A stretch of 64,000 bases of DNA, taken from the NCBI RefSeq assembly GCF_000240165.1, contig NC_017585.1:1736001-1800000 (forward strand), given 5' to 3'. The stretch is from Streptantibioticus cattleyicolor NRRL 8057 = DSM 46488. GTDB taxonomy: Bacteria; Actinomycetota; Actinomycetes; Streptomycetales; Streptomycetaceae. The notes beneath the pieces were generated by a model. The model was not told where the DNA came from, did not search any database, and saw only the letters and a program-made list of their open reading frames with translations. Both the position numbers and the translations under genes were made by a program. Positions 44,575-53,985 of the stretch are shown here, one piece after another; the stretch's first letter is position 1, and each line of letters starts with the position of its first letter.

Positions 44575-45280
44575 ATGAGCACCGGGAAGCAGGGGGCGAC
44601 CGCCAGCGCGATGAGGGGCGGCACTGCGGTCCGTAACGGCGGTCGCTCCTGGTGGACGAGGGCCGCCGCCACGACTGGGCAGACCATCGCCCTGACGGCC
44701 GGCGCGACAGCACGGGTACCGGCCTTCGCAGCCGGCCACTCCACCGGCGCACGACCGGGCATCACCTGTGCAGTGCGATTCGTTCGCGGCCTGGAAGCTC
44801 TACGAGAACCTGGCGGGCCTGCAGGGCAGCGCCGCGGGCCAGACTCCTCCCGGCAGCATCCCGGCGGCCGGCTGGGTCCCCCTGGTGGCCCAACGCCGTC
44901 ACCGATCCGCAGGACGGCAACCCGCCGGACACGGTGCACGGTATCCCGGGCAGCAGCAACGGCCATGTCGGGTTCGTCTCGGACGTCTACCCAGACGGGT
45001 CGATCACCGTCGAGTCCTACAACATGCGGGAGAACGGCGCATACTCGGTCGTCCAGGTGAAGTACGACAGCGGGTACACCGACACCAGCTTCGGGCTGTC
45101 CGCCTTCGGCGTTCCGTGGCCGGGCGGCTTCACCCGCATCGGCGATTCCGACCGCAGCCCGCCACGTCGTCCCCGTCCGAGGCCGCCGACCCCGGAGTCG
45201 TGCAGTCGCTCTACCCCTCGGCCACGTGGACCGGCATCCGTCGTGCCGGAACCCGGCCGCCGGAACCAGGGACGCATCAT
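44575..45280 (+). pseudogene. Secreted CHAP-domain amidase, broken by several frameshifts
   Basis: The ATG at 44575 follows AGGGGGA and opens a signal-peptide-like frame (TGQTIALTAGATARVPAF). At about 44765 the gene continues in another frame with the catalytic-Cys segment QCDSFAAWKLYENLAG. At about 44885 it moves to a third frame with NAVTDPQDGNPPDTVHGI and the His segment GHVGFVSDVYPDGSITVESYN (44940-45010), ending PWPGGFTRIGD. Together these make a CHAP peptidoglycan amidase/endopeptidase, but no frame alone encodes it. Near 45180-45240 yet another frame reads VVQSLYPSATWTGI. At least two frame changes make assembly error alone less likely. Confidence 0.72.
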
Positions 45281-45285
45281 CCAGT

Positions 45286-45945
45286 TCAGGTCGCCAGCCC
45301 GTGGCGGTAGGCGTAGACGACGGCCTGGACGCGGTCGCGGAGCTGGAGTTTGGCGAGAATGCGGGAGACGAAGGTCTTGACGGTCTCCTGGCTGATGACG
45401 AGGGCCGCGGCGATCTCGCTGTTGGAGAGGCCCTCCGCGATGAGGCGGAGGACTTCCAACTCGCGTGGTGTGAGCGGGATGTCGCGGGAGGTGTTCTCGG
45501 CGGGACGGATGCGGGCGGCGTAGTGCCCGACGAGCCGGCGTGTCACGTCGGGGTCGAGGAGGGCCGCGCCGGTGGCCACGGTCCGGATGCCGTGGAGCAA
45601 CCGGGCCGGAGGGGCGTCCTTGAGGAGGAAGCCGCTGGCGCCGACACGTAGTGCCTCGTAGACGTACTCGTCCAGGTTGAACGTGGTCACCACGAGGACT
45701 TTGACCGGGTGGGGCACTCCGACACCGGCCAGCAGTCGGGTGGCTTCGAGGCCGTCGAGGACCGGCATGCGGATGTCCATCACGACGACGTCGGGCTCCG
45801 CCTTCCGGGCGAGGTCGACCGCGGTCCGCCCGTCCGCGCACTCGCCCACCACCTCCATGTCGGGCTGGGCGCCGATGATGGTGACCAGGCCGGTGCGGAC
45901 CAGCATCTGGTCGTCGCAGACCAGGACCCGGATCGGTGCGCTCAC
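45286..45945 (-). CDS. NarL-family response regulator
   Basis: A 219-residue two-component response regulator. The receiver has the acidic pair in RVLVCDDQMLVRTG, phospho-acceptor Asp in DVVVMDIRMPVLDG and the conserved Lys in GFLLKDAPP. The HTH is LTPRELEVLRLIAEGLSNSE, then VISQETVKTFVSRILAKLQL. Its GTG overlaps the kinase stop (GTGA), so the pair is co-translated. The partner kinase and the CPBP protease upstream form one operon. Targets are unknown; such systems often answer to envelope stress or antibiotics. Confidence 0.95.
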   Translation of the reverse strand: MSAPIRVLVCDDQMLVRTGLVTIIGAQPDMEVVGECADGRTAVDLARKAEPDVVVMDIRMPVLDGLEATRLLAGVGVPHPVKVLVVTTFNLDEYVYEALRVGASGFLLKDAPPARLLHGIRTVATGAALLDPDVTRRLVGHYAARIRPAENTSRDIPLTPRELEVLRLIAEGLSNSEIAAALVISQETVKTFVSRILAKLQLRDRVQAVVYAYRHGLAT

Positions 45946-47117
45946 AAGGCGCCGCCGAGGGGGATGCGTGCCCGGACGGTGAAGCTGCCGTCCGCGCCGC
46001 GGCCGGCGCTGAAGTCGCCGTCCAGGACGTCGACGCGTTCCCGCAGGCCCGCAAGGCCCCGGCCGCTGCCGGTGGCGACGGCGGCGCGTGAGCCGGTTCC
46101 GTCCGTGCCGACCTCCACGGTGATCTCCCTCTCGCCGTACCGGATCTGTACGGAAGTGCGGCTGCCGTGAGCGTACTTGAGGGCGTTGGTCAGCGCCTCC
46201 TGCACCACCCGGTAGGCGACGAGGTCGGCGCTGCCCGTCGACGCCGGCGGTGTGCCCTGCTCGGTGAAGTCCACGGGCTGCCCGGCCCGGCGGGTCTGCT
46301 CGACGAGGGTGCCGACCCTGCCGACGGCCGGTGTCCTGGTCCGCGTGGCCTCCGCCGTGCCGACGCCGTGGTCGGGGTTGAGCAGGTCCAGCAGGTGGCG
46401 CAGGTCGGTGATGGCGCGGCGGCCGGTGTCGCTGACCGCGGTCAGGGACCGCTCCAGCCGCTCGGGTGCGGCAGTCAGGTAGCGGGCGGCTTCGGCCTGT
46501 ACGACCATCGCGGTCACGTGGTGGGTCACCACGTCGTGCAACTCGCGGGCGATGCGGGTGCGTTCGGCGGCACGGACCTCGGCGGCCACGCTCTCGCGGC
46601 GTTCGGCCTCCGCGGCTCGACCGGAACGCAGCCACGCCCCCGCCCCCCAGGCCAGAGTGAGAACCAGGTAGAACGTCACGAACCCCGTCGGTGTCTCGCC
46701 GCCCGAACCGAGCCGGCTGAGCGCGATCGCCAGTGGCACGTATGCCACGGAGAGAAGGATCACGGTGGTGCGCCGGCGTTGTTCCAGATGGGAGCCCGCA
46801 CTGATCAGCGCGATGGGCAGGGTGGCACCGGCGACCGAGTGGTAGCCGCGCAACTGGTCGAGAGCGAAGCCGCACGCGACCAGCGCGAGGCAGACGACCG
46901 GCCACCGCCGGCGCACCACGAGGGAGAGGCATTCGAGGGCGAGGGCCACGCCGGCGAGCGCGTCGAAGGGGCGGGTCGGCAGGTCCCCGACCTGCGTCCC
47001 GTGGCCGCGCAGCCCCGGCAGGAACGACGCGACCAGGAACAGTGTCCCCAGGGGGAGGTCGCGCAGGGTGACGTCGAGTCGGCGCCACGTCTGGTCGGCC
47101 CCCTGAAGACTGATCAC
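45942..47117 (-). CDS. Two-component sensor histidine kinase (HisKA_3)
   Basis: A 391-residue membrane kinase. The N-terminal 160 residues contain about five hydrophobic helices (ALAGVALALECLSLVV, WPVVCLALVACGFAL, GFVTFYLVLTLAWGAGAWL) and little outer loop. The dimerisation helix carries the phospho-His in RIARELHDVVTHHVTAMVVQ. The ATPase domain has VVQEALTNALKYAHGS and GSGRGLAGLRERV. It is of the DesK/LiaS-like intramembrane-sensing type. The GTG at 47117 overlaps the CPBP protease stop, and its own stop overlaps the response regulator start, both by four bases. Confidence 0.93.
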   Translation of the reverse strand: MISLQGADQTWRRLDVTLRDLPLGTLFLVASFLPGLRGHGTQVGDLPTRPFDALAGVALALECLSLVVRRRWPVVCLALVACGFALDQLRGYHSVAGATLPIALISAGSHLEQRRRTTVILLSVAYVPLAIALSRLGSGGETPTGFVTFYLVLTLAWGAGAWLRSGRAAEAERRESVAAEVRAAERTRIARELHDVVTHHVTAMVVQAEAARYLTAAPERLERSLTAVSDTGRRAITDLRHLLDLLNPDHGVGTAEATRTRTPAVGRVGTLVEQTRRAGQPVDFTEQGTPPASTGSADLVAYRVVQEALTNALKYAHGSRTSVQIRYGEREITVEVGTDGTGSRAAVATGSGRGLAGLRERVDVLDGDFSAGRGADGSFTVRARIPLGGAL

Positions 47118-47947
47118 CGGGCGAGTGTAGCGAGGGCGTCGACGCGCCCGGCACGCTGCCGGGGGACGATGTGGCCGCGTCGGCGGGCCAGCCACAGGAA
47201 GGCAACCGTGAGCAGCGCGCCGAACAGCATCGCGTACACGCTGGCCTCCGGCCCGAACTCGCCGCCGCTGATCAGCCGGGGGCCCGACGTCGAGGCGTCC
47301 AGCAGCCCGTGTACGTCGCCGTTGCCCGAGACCTCGGTGCCGAAGATGCCGGACTCCGCGAAGTTCCAGCCGAAGTGCAGGCCGATCGGTAGCCACAGGG
47401 AACGGGTGGCGGCGTACGCGGCGGCGAGCATGCCGCCGGCCTCGAGCGCGATGGCGATGGCGCCCAGCACGGTGGCGTCCTTGTTGAGCAGGTGGACCGC
47501 GCCGAACACCACACCGGACAGCGCCAGCGCGATGTACGTTCCCAGACCTCGCTCCACGAGCCGGAAGAGCAGGCCACGGAACATCAGCTCCTCCGAGACG
47601 GCGGCGCCGGCCATGAAGCCGACCAGCCCGATCGCTCCGGTCGGCGAGCCCAGGCCGTGGACCTCGTAGTCCCCGAGGAAGGAGATGTTCGCGATGACGC
47701 ACCCGAACATCGCGACCCCGATGACCAGGCCCCGCAGAAGCGACCCGGACGCTCCCTCGCGGGCCAGTTCCGCGACCGGGCGCCGCTCGGTGCGCCCCAC
47801 GACCCATCGGTAGACGACCACCGAGAGCACGACCGCCACAGCGCCCAGGAGGAGTGAGAGCCACGGGTCGTCCCGCACCGCGGTGACGCTCCGACCGCCG
47901 ACCGCACCGACCACGACCACGGCCAGGATCTGCCACACCAGTTTCAA
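47114..47947 (-). CDS. CPBP family intramembrane metalloprotease
   Basis: A 277-residue membrane protein of the CAAX/Abi (CPBP) family with about seven helices. The motifs are AVSEELMFRGLLFRL (EExxxR), SGVVFGAVHLLN (FxxxH) and GLHFGWNFAES (HxxxN). These glutamyl proteases lie in the membrane and are linked to self-immunity to peptides or to regulated proteolysis. The start is TTG (47947) with AAGGAG five bases upstream. It is the first gene of an operon with the kinase and regulator, suggesting it either feeds the signal or is part of the response. It lies about 3 kb from the NRPS cluster, so an immunity role is possible but speculative. Confidence 0.92.
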   Translation of the reverse strand: MKLVWQILAVVVVGAVGGRSVTAVRDDPWLSLLLGAVAVVLSVVVYRWVVGRTERRPVAELAREGASGSLLRGLVIGVAMFGCVIANISFLGDYEVHGLGSPTGAIGLVGFMAGAAVSEELMFRGLLFRLVERGLGTYIALALSGVVFGAVHLLNKDATVLGAIAIALEAGGMLAAAYAATRSLWLPIGLHFGWNFAESGIFGTEVSGNGDVHGLLDASTSGPRLISGGEFGPEASVYAMLFGALLTVAFLWLARRRGHIVPRQRAGRVDALATLAR

Positions 47948-48143
47948 GACGACTCCTTCTTCGTTCCCGTTCCCGGTTCTCGTCCGGTCCGCGAGCGGGC
48001 GCCGCGGCCGAACTGAACGCTAGGGAACCGGTGATCAGGAATCGTCACCTCACAGAGGACACCCGCGCGTAGCTCTCACGGGGGACAGCCCCCGCCACCC
48101 CGGTCCGGCTGAGCGGGCGGTCGACCGCCAGGCGGACAGGAGT

Positions 48144-48533
48144 TCAGAAGAACACCCCGCACCGCAGCAGCACGTTCGCGTACGGCCGGGCCTCCCCGGT
48201 CCGGACCACCAGACGCGCGTCCGCCGCGAGTTCCTTCAGCCGCTCGTGGGGGACGAGGGCCAGATCGGGGAAGCGGTCCTCCAGCAGCGCGGCCGTAGGC
48301 GGATTGGCCTGCCGTACCTCCGTCGCCGCCGTGGCGGCTTCGATCACCAGCTCGGCCAGCAGGCCGTCCAGGACCTCGGCGAAGGACGGCACCCCCGCGC
48401 GGAACGCCAGGTCCACCACGCGCGGCCCGGCCGGAATCGGCATGCCCGCGTCGCACACCAGTAACCCGTCGGTGTGCCCCAGTTCGGCCAGCGCCCCGCA
48501 CAGGTGACGGTTGAGGATGCCGGTTTTCCTCAC
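48144..48533 (-). CDS. rbsD: D-ribose pyranase
   Basis: A 129-residue RbsD, which interconverts beta-pyranose and beta-furanose forms of ribose so that RbsK can use it. Conserved parts are KTGILNRHLCGALAELGHTD with its catalytic His, LLVCDAGMPIPAGPRVVDLA, and the C-terminal VVRTGEARPYANVLLRCGV. The GTG at 48533 overlaps the rbsK stop by four bases. It is the last gene of the ribose operon. Confidence 0.95.
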   Translation of the reverse strand: MRKTGILNRHLCGALAELGHTDGLLVCDAGMPIPAGPRVVDLAFRAGVPSFAEVLDGLLAELVIEAATAATEVRQANPPTAALLEDRFPDLALVPHERLKELAADARLVVRTGEARPYANVLLRCGVFF

Positions 48534-49447
48534 AGCGCGTCGACCTCCGCCGCCGTGGGGTAGGACTCCTGCGCGCCGTGCCTGGTGACGGCCACCGCGC
48601 CCACCCGGGCCGCGTAGCGGGCCGCCTCCTGCAAGGACGCTCCCGCGCCCAGCCGGCAGGCCAGCGCCGCGGTGAACGCGTCGCCCGCGCCCGTGGTGTC
48701 CACGGCGTCCACCGTCACCGACGGCACCCTGACCACCCGCTCGGGCCACGCCACCAGCGCGCCCTCGGCGCCCAGGGTGACGACCACCGAGCGCGGGCCG
48801 AGGGCGAGCAGCGCCCGCGCCCACCCTTGCGGATCCTCGCCAACGTCCGCGCCGCTCCCGTCCGCCCCGGCGAGGATCACCTTGGCCTCGTGCTCGTTGA
48901 CGATCAGCGGGTCGCAGGCCTCCAGCAGTTCCCGCGGCAGCGGACGCGGCGGGGAGGGGTTGAGCACGAAACGGCTGCCGGGAGCCAGGTGCCGTACCGC
49001 CTCCACGACCGTCTCCAACGGGACCTCCAACTGCGCGGAGACCACCCGGGATGCCTGGAAGAGCCCGGCCGCCGCCCGCACGTCCTCGGGCGTGAGCCGG
49101 CCGTTGGCACCCGGCGAGACCACGATGCTGTTGTCCCCGGACGGGTCCACCGTGATCAGCGCCACCCCGGTGGGCGCCCCGCCCACCAGCACGCCCACCG
49201 GGTCCACCCCGGCCGCGCGCTGCGCGTCGAGCAGCAGCCGGCCGTGTGCGTCGTCGCCGACCCGGGCCAGCAGTGCCGTACGGGCCCCCAACCGGGCGGC
49301 GGCCACCGCCTGGTTGGCGCCCTTGCCGCCGGGGTGGACGGCCAGGTCCGAACCGAGCACCGTCTCGCCGGCCGCGGGCCGCCGCTCGACGCCGATCACC
49401 AGGTCGGCGTTGGCCGACCCCACGACCAGCAGGTCGTACTCGTCCAT
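48530..49447 (-). CDS. rbsK: Ribokinase
   Basis: A 305-residue PfkB-family kinase that phosphorylates ribose at O5. Motifs: VVGSANADLVIGVERRPAAG, the GG motif HPGGKGANQAVAAARLG, and the ATP/anion-hole motif VDTTGAGDAFTAALACRL with the catalytic Asp. The ATG at 49447 is preferred since GAGGAGG lies seven bases before it; the frame begins seven codons earlier. It follows rbsCB by 41 bases and is coupled to rbsD. Confidence 0.95.
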   Translation of the reverse strand: MDEYDLLVVGSANADLVIGVERRPAAGETVLGSDLAVHPGGKGANQAVAAARLGARTALLARVGDDAHGRLLLDAQRAAGVDPVGVLVGGAPTGVALITVDPSGDNSIVVSPGANGRLTPEDVRAAAGLFQASRVVSAQLEVPLETVVEAVRHLAPGSRFVLNPSPPRPLPRELLEACDPLIVNEHEAKVILAGADGSGADVGEDPQGWARALLALGPRSVVVTLGAEGALVAWPERVVRVPSVTVDAVDTTGAGDAFTAALACRLGAGASLQEAARYAARVGAVAVTRHGAQESYPTAAEVDAL

Positions 49448-49488
49448 GCAAAGTACCTCCTCGCCCATCCGCCCAGGGTTCCCGCCGG

Positions 49489-51438
49489 TCAGCCGGTGAA
49501 GCCGGCCACGTTCTCCTTCGTGACCACCTTGACCTGCACCTTCACCATCGGGTCGACCGCCTTGCCCTGGACCGCCTTGAGCGCGTTGTCCACCGCGATC
49601 CGGCCCAGCTGGCTGGGCTGCTGCGCCACGGACGCGTACAGCGTGCCGTTCTTGACCGCGGCCAGCCCGTCCGGGGTGCCGTCGAAACCGACGACCTGCA
49701 CCGACGTACCGGCCTTGGCGCCCAGCGCCTTGACGGCGCCGAGGGCCATCTCGTCGTTGGCGGCTATCACACCCTGCACGTCCGGGTGGGCCTGGAGCAG
49801 GTTGGACATCACATCCAGCCCCTTGGTCCGGTCGAAGTCGGCGGGCTGCTGGGCCACGACCTGGATGCCCGGGTATTCCTTGAGCCCCTGGGCGAAGCCG
49901 GCGGCGCGCTCCCGGGCGGCGGAGGTGCCCGCCTGACCCTGGAGGATCACGATCCTGCCCTTGCCGCCCAGCTTCTGGGCGATGGTCCGCGCGGCCAGTT
50001 CGCCGCCGGCCACGTTGTCGGAGGCGACGAGCGCGTTCGTCCTGGCGTTGTTGACCCCGCGGTCCACGGCGATCACCGGGATCCTCGCCTTGTCGGCGGC
50101 CTTGACCGAGTTGCTCGCCGCGTCCGAGTCGACCGGGTTGACGATGATCGCGCCCAGGCCCGAACTGGTGAAGTTCTGCAACTGGTTGGCCTGCTGCGAG
50201 GCGTCGTTCTGGGCGTCGGTGACCGTCAGGTCGATGCCGAGCTTCTTCGCCTCGGCCTGGGCGCCCGCCCGGATCTGCACGAAGAACGGGTTGTTGAGCG
50301 TCGACAGCGACAGGCCCATCTTCGGCGTGCCCGAGCCGGAGCCGGTGTGCAGGAACGAGGTCGCGGCCACCAGGGCCACGGTGACCACGGCCGCCAGTCC
50401 GTACGTCGCCGCCTGCCGGCCCTTGCCGCCACCGCCGGTCCCCGCGGACACCGGTGTCGCCCCGGCCCTGCGGCGCACGGTGTCGAGGAGTACCGCCAGC
50501 GCGATCACGGCACCGATGACGACCTGCTGCCAGAAGGCGGAGACCGACAGCAGGTTCAGGCCGTTGCGCAGCACCGCCAGGATCAGCGCGCCCACCAGCG
50601 TGCCCGACGCCTTGCCGGTGCCGCCCGCGAGCGACGCGCCGCCGATGACGACCGCGGCGATCGCGTCCAGCTCGTAGCCGTTGGCGGCCTGCGGCTGCGC
50701 GGAGGACAACCGGGCGGCGAGCACGATGCCCGCGGCGGCGGCGAACAGACCGGACAGGGCGTAGATCGCGAGCTTCTGCTTCTTGACCTTCAGCCCCGAC
50801 AGACGGGCCGCCTCCTCGTTGCCGCCGATCGCGTACATCGAACGGCCGATGTAGGTGCGGCCCAGCACGAGCGCCGTGAGCAGCCCCATCACCACCATGA
50901 CCAGCACGGGCACCGGCAGCCAGCCGCCGAGGGTGTCACCCAGGTGGGCGACGGAGCCCGGCAGGGCGATCGGGGAACCCTGCGAGATGACCAGCGACAG
51001 ACCACGGCCCACCGACAGCATCGCCAGCGTCGCGATGAACGGCGGCAACTTCCCGTAGGAGACCAGGAAGCCGTTGACCAGGCCCGCCACCACGCCGGTG
51101 GCGACGGCCAGGACGACCGCGAGCACGACCGGCACGCCGTGCGCGGTGGCGCTCCAGGCGAGCACCGTCGCCGACAGCGCCGCGACCGAACCGACCGACA
51201 GGTCGATACCCGCCGAGACGATCACGAAGGTGACACCGAAGGCGAGGATCGCGGTCACCGCCGCCTGCACACCGATGTTCAGCAGGTTGTCGGTGGTCAG
51301 GAAGTCACCTGACAGCGCCGACAGCGCGATCACGAGGACGATGAGCGCGGTCAGCGCGCCGTTGTCGAGCAGCAGACGACGCAGACCACCCGAAGCGCCA
51401 CGCGCGCCCGTCGTGCTCTTGAGCGTGTCAGTGGCCAC
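49489..51438 (-). CDS. Ribose ABC transporter permease fused to substrate-binding protein (RbsC-RbsB)
   Basis: A 649-residue fusion of what are normally two proteins. Residues 1-330 are the RbsC permease with 8-10 helices (FGVTFVIVSAGIDLSVGSVA, PPFIATLAMLSVGRGLSLVI). A further membrane helix near 345-362 (GLAAVVTVALVAATSFL) then acts as anchor for a periplasmic-type binding domain (370-649: LSTLNNPFFVQIRAGAQAEA, VDSDAASNSVKAADKARIPV, FDGTPDGLAAVKNGTLYASV). The receptor is thus tethered to its permease. Such fusions occur in some Actinobacteria. The GTG start overlaps the end of rbsA by 11 bases, with GGAGG in the rbsA end. Confidence 0.93.
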   Translation of the reverse strand: MATDTLKSTTGARGASGGLRRLLLDNGALTALIVLVIALSALSGDFLTTDNLLNIGVQAAVTAILAFGVTFVIVSAGIDLSVGSVAALSATVLAWSATAHGVPVVLAVVLAVATGVVAGLVNGFLVSYGKLPPFIATLAMLSVGRGLSLVISQGSPIALPGSVAHLGDTLGGWLPVPVLVMVVMGLLTALVLGRTYIGRSMYAIGGNEEAARLSGLKVKKQKLAIYALSGLFAAAAGIVLAARLSSAQPQAANGYELDAIAAVVIGGASLAGGTGKASGTLVGALILAVLRNGLNLLSVSAFWQQVVIGAVIALAVLLDTVRRRAGATPVSAGTGGGGKGRQAATYGLAAVVTVALVAATSFLHTGSGSGTPKMGLSLSTLNNPFFVQIRAGAQAEAKKLGIDLTVTDAQNDASQQANQLQNFTSSGLGAIIVNPVDSDAASNSVKAADKARIPVIAVDRGVNNARTNALVASDNVAGGELAARTIAQKLGGKGRIVILQGQAGTSAARERAAGFAQGLKEYPGIQVVAQQPADFDRTKGLDVMSNLLQAHPDVQGVIAANDEMALGAVKALGAKAGTSVQVVGFDGTPDGLAAVKNGTLYASVAQQPSQLGRIAVDNALKAVQGKAVDPMVKVQVKVVTKENVAGFTG

Positions 51439-52957
51439 GGTGGGCCTCCACTTCGTTGGTAGGGGTGCTGACGGCGAGGGACATGACCGCGTCCTGCGTG
51501 GCCTGGCCGGCGCCGAGTTCGCCCGCGATCCGGCCCTGGGCCATCACCAGCACCCGGTCACTCATGCCGAGCACCTCGGGCAGATCGCTGGAGATCAGCA
51601 CGACGGCGGCGCCGGCGGCCGTGAGTTCGTTGATGAGCTGGTAGATCTCGACCTTGGCGCCGACGTCGATGCCACGCGTCGGCTCGTCGAGGATGAGTAC
51701 CTTGGCGTCGGCCAGCAGCCACTTGCCGATGACGACCTTCTGCTGGTTGCCGCCGGAGAGCGTGCGCACGTGCTGGCCCAGGCCCGCCATGCGCACGCCG
51801 AGCTGCGCGGCGATCCGCTCGGCGGCCCGGCGCTGCCCCTTGAGGTCGACGAGCCCGCAGCGGGCGGCCGACCGCAGCGTCACCAGGCCGAGGTTCTCCG
51901 CCACGGAGGCGTCCAGGACCAGCCCCTGGCCCTTGCGGTCCTCGGGCACCAGCCCGACCCCGGCGGCCATGGCGGCGCCCACGTCGTGGCGCCTGAGCGG
52001 TGTGCCCGCCACCTTCACGGTGCCCTTGTCGTACGGGTCCGCGCCGAACACCGCCCGCGCGACCTCCGTGCGCCCGGCGCCGACGAGCCCGGCGATGCCG
52101 ACGACCTCCCCGGCGCGCACCTGGAAGCTGATGTCGTGGAAGACCCCGTCCCGGGTGAGCCCCTCGACGGTGAGCAGCGCGGAGGCCCGTCCGGCGTCCG
52201 CCGGCCGCTCCCGCGGATACTGCTGCTCGATCGAACGCCCCACCATGAGCCGCACCAGCTCCTCCTGCGGCGTGGTGGCGGGCACCCGGCCGACACTCCT
52301 GCCGTCCCGGATCACCGTGACCCGGTCGCCGAGGGCGGCGATCTCCTCCAGGTGGTGCGTGATGAACACGATGCCGACACCGTCCGCGCGCAGCGCCCGC
52401 ACGATGGTGAACAGCTTCTCGACCTCCTCGGAGGTGAGCACGGCGGTCGGCTCGTCCATGATCAGCACGCGCGCGTCCAGGCTGAGCGCCTTGGCGATCT
52501 CCACCATCTGCAGCCGTGCGATGCCCAGTTCGCGCACCCGCGCACGCGGCGACACGTTCACCCCGACGCGGGCCAGGAGCGCGGCGGCGTCCGCTTCCAT
52601 CCTCCCGCGGTCGATCAGCCCGAAGCGGCGCGGCTGCCGCCCCAGGAAGATGTTCTCGGCGACCGTGAGGTCCGGTACGAGGTTGAACTCCTGGTAGATG
52701 GTGGCGATCCCGAGGCGCTCGGAGTCCTGGGCGCCATGGATGCGCACTTCGCGCCCCTGGACCAGAATCCGTCCGGCGTCGGGGGCGTAGGCGCCCGACA
52801 GCGTCTTGATCAGGGTGCTCTTGCCGGCTCCGTTCTCACCGAGCAGGACGTGCACCTCGCCGCGGCGCAGGTCGAAGTCGACGCCGTCCAGCGCGACCAC
52901 GCCCGGGAACGCCTTGCGGATGCCTTCGATGCGCAGCAACTCATCCGGGTCGCTCAC
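51428..52957 (-). CDS. rbsA: Ribose ABC transporter ATP-binding protein
   Basis: A 509-residue protein with two ABC domains. The first has Walker A LLGENGAGKSTLIKTLSG and Walker B RVLIMDEPTAVL. The second has a degenerate P-loop region (GLVGAGRTEVARAVFG), signature LSGGNQQKVVIGKWL and Walker B VLILDEPTRGIDVG, as usual in the RbsA/MglA/XylG group. The GTG at 52957 follows AAGGAG and overlaps the LacI-type regulator's stop (GTGA), so regulator and transporter are co-translated. Confidence 0.95.
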   Translation of the reverse strand: MSDPDELLRIEGIRKAFPGVVALDGVDFDLRRGEVHVLLGENGAGKSTLIKTLSGAYAPDAGRILVQGREVRIHGAQDSERLGIATIYQEFNLVPDLTVAENIFLGRQPRRFGLIDRGRMEADAAALLARVGVNVSPRARVRELGIARLQMVEIAKALSLDARVLIMDEPTAVLTSEEVEKLFTIVRALRADGVGIVFITHHLEEIAALGDRVTVIRDGRSVGRVPATTPQEELVRLMVGRSIEQQYPRERPADAGRASALLTVEGLTRDGVFHDISFQVRAGEVVGIAGLVGAGRTEVARAVFGADPYDKGTVKVAGTPLRRHDVGAAMAAGVGLVPEDRKGQGLVLDASVAENLGLVTLRSAARCGLVDLKGQRRAAERIAAQLGVRMAGLGQHVRTLSGGNQQKVVIGKWLLADAKVLILDEPTRGIDVGAKVEIYQLINELTAAGAAVVLISSDLPEVLGMSDRVLVMAQGRIAGELGAGQATQDAVMSLAVSTPTNEVEAHRGH

Positions 52958-53970
52958 GACGTGCTCCTTCGGGTGGGGGACGGCTCGCCGCACGAGCGCC
53001 GCGCGACGAGACGGGCGGGAAGGGTGACGGACCGGGGAGGCCGTCCCTCGATGCGGGCCACCACGGCCTGTACGGCGGCCCGGCCCAGTTCGCCCGTCGG
53101 CTGGGCGATGGCGGTGATCGGCGGATCGGTGTGCACGAACCAGGAGATGTCGTCGAACGCGGCCAGCGCGATGTCGTCGGGGACCCGCAGCCCCCGGGCG
53201 CGGATCGCGTCCAGCGCGCCGAGTGCCATCAGGTTGTCGGCGGCGAACACCACCTCGGGCGGCTCGGCCAGGTCGAGGAACCTCTCGGTCACCCGCCGCC
53301 CGCTGCCGGCCTGGAAGTCGCCCTGGCCGGTGTAGGCGTCGGGAAGGGCGAGCCCGTACTCGGCCATGGCCTCCCGGAACGCCCGTACGCGTTCACTGCC
53401 GGTGGTGGTGGCGGCCGGCCCCGCGATGATCGCCAGCCGCCGGTGCCCGAGCCCGTACAGGTGGGCCACGAGTGCCCGGATGGCCCCCTGCCCGTCCGCG
53501 CGGACCACCGGCACGTCCACACCCTTGATCCACCGGTCCACGAACACCATCGGTGTCCCCGCCCGCGCGGCGTCCAGCATCAACGGCGAGCCGCCGTCGG
53601 TCGGTGAGACGAGCAGCCCGTCGATCCGCCGGTCCAGCAGCGTCCGCACATGGTGGTCCTGGAGCTCGGGCCGCTCATCGGCGTTACCGATGATCACGCT
53701 GTACCCCAGCGCACGGGCCTCCTCCTCGACGGAACGCGCCAGCTCGGTGAAGTACGGGTTGAGCACATCACTGATGACCAGCCCGAGCGTGCGGGTCTGG
53801 TCGGTACGCAGGGAACGGGCGACGGCGTTCGGCCGGTACCCCAGCACCGCCACGGCGGCCAGCACCCGGGCGCGCGCCTCGGAGCTGACCGACGGATGGT
53901 CGTTGAGCACCCGCGAGACCGTGGCGACGGACACCCCGGCCTCGGCGGCGACGTCCTTGATACCCGCCAT
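52954..53970 (-). CDS. rbsR: LacI family regulator of the ribose operon
   Basis: A 338-residue LacI/GalR protein. The HTH and hinge are IKDVAAEAGVSVATVSRVLN and RPNAVARSLRTDQT, and the sugar-binding core is typical (LGLVISDVLNPYFTELARSV, VFAADNLMALGALDAIRARG, LAAFDDISWFVHTDPPITAI). The last residues end at the start of rbsA. Two palindromic operators lie just before its ATG, so it should repress the whole operon including itself until ribose or a phosphate of it binds. AGGAGG precedes the ATG. Confidence 0.93.
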   Translation of the reverse strand: MAGIKDVAAEAGVSVATVSRVLNDHPSVSSEARARVLAAVAVLGYRPNAVARSLRTDQTRTLGLVISDVLNPYFTELARSVEEEARALGYSVIIGNADERPELQDHHVRTLLDRRIDGLLVSPTDGGSPLMLDAARAGTPMVFVDRWIKGVDVPVVRADGQGAIRALVAHLYGLGHRRLAIIAGPAATTTGSERVRAFREAMAEYGLALPDAYTGQGDFQAGSGRRVTERFLDLAEPPEVVFAADNLMALGALDAIRARGLRVPDDIALAAFDDISWFVHTDPPITAIAQPTGELGRAAVQAVVARIEGRPPRSVTLPARLVARRSCGEPSPTRRSTS

Positions 53971-53985
53971 CGCCTGCCACCTCCT

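Noticed and set aside
49246-53335. Long plus-strand frames opposite the ribose operon
   Set aside because: They are antisense to rbsK, rbsCB and rbsA, which are unmistakable.
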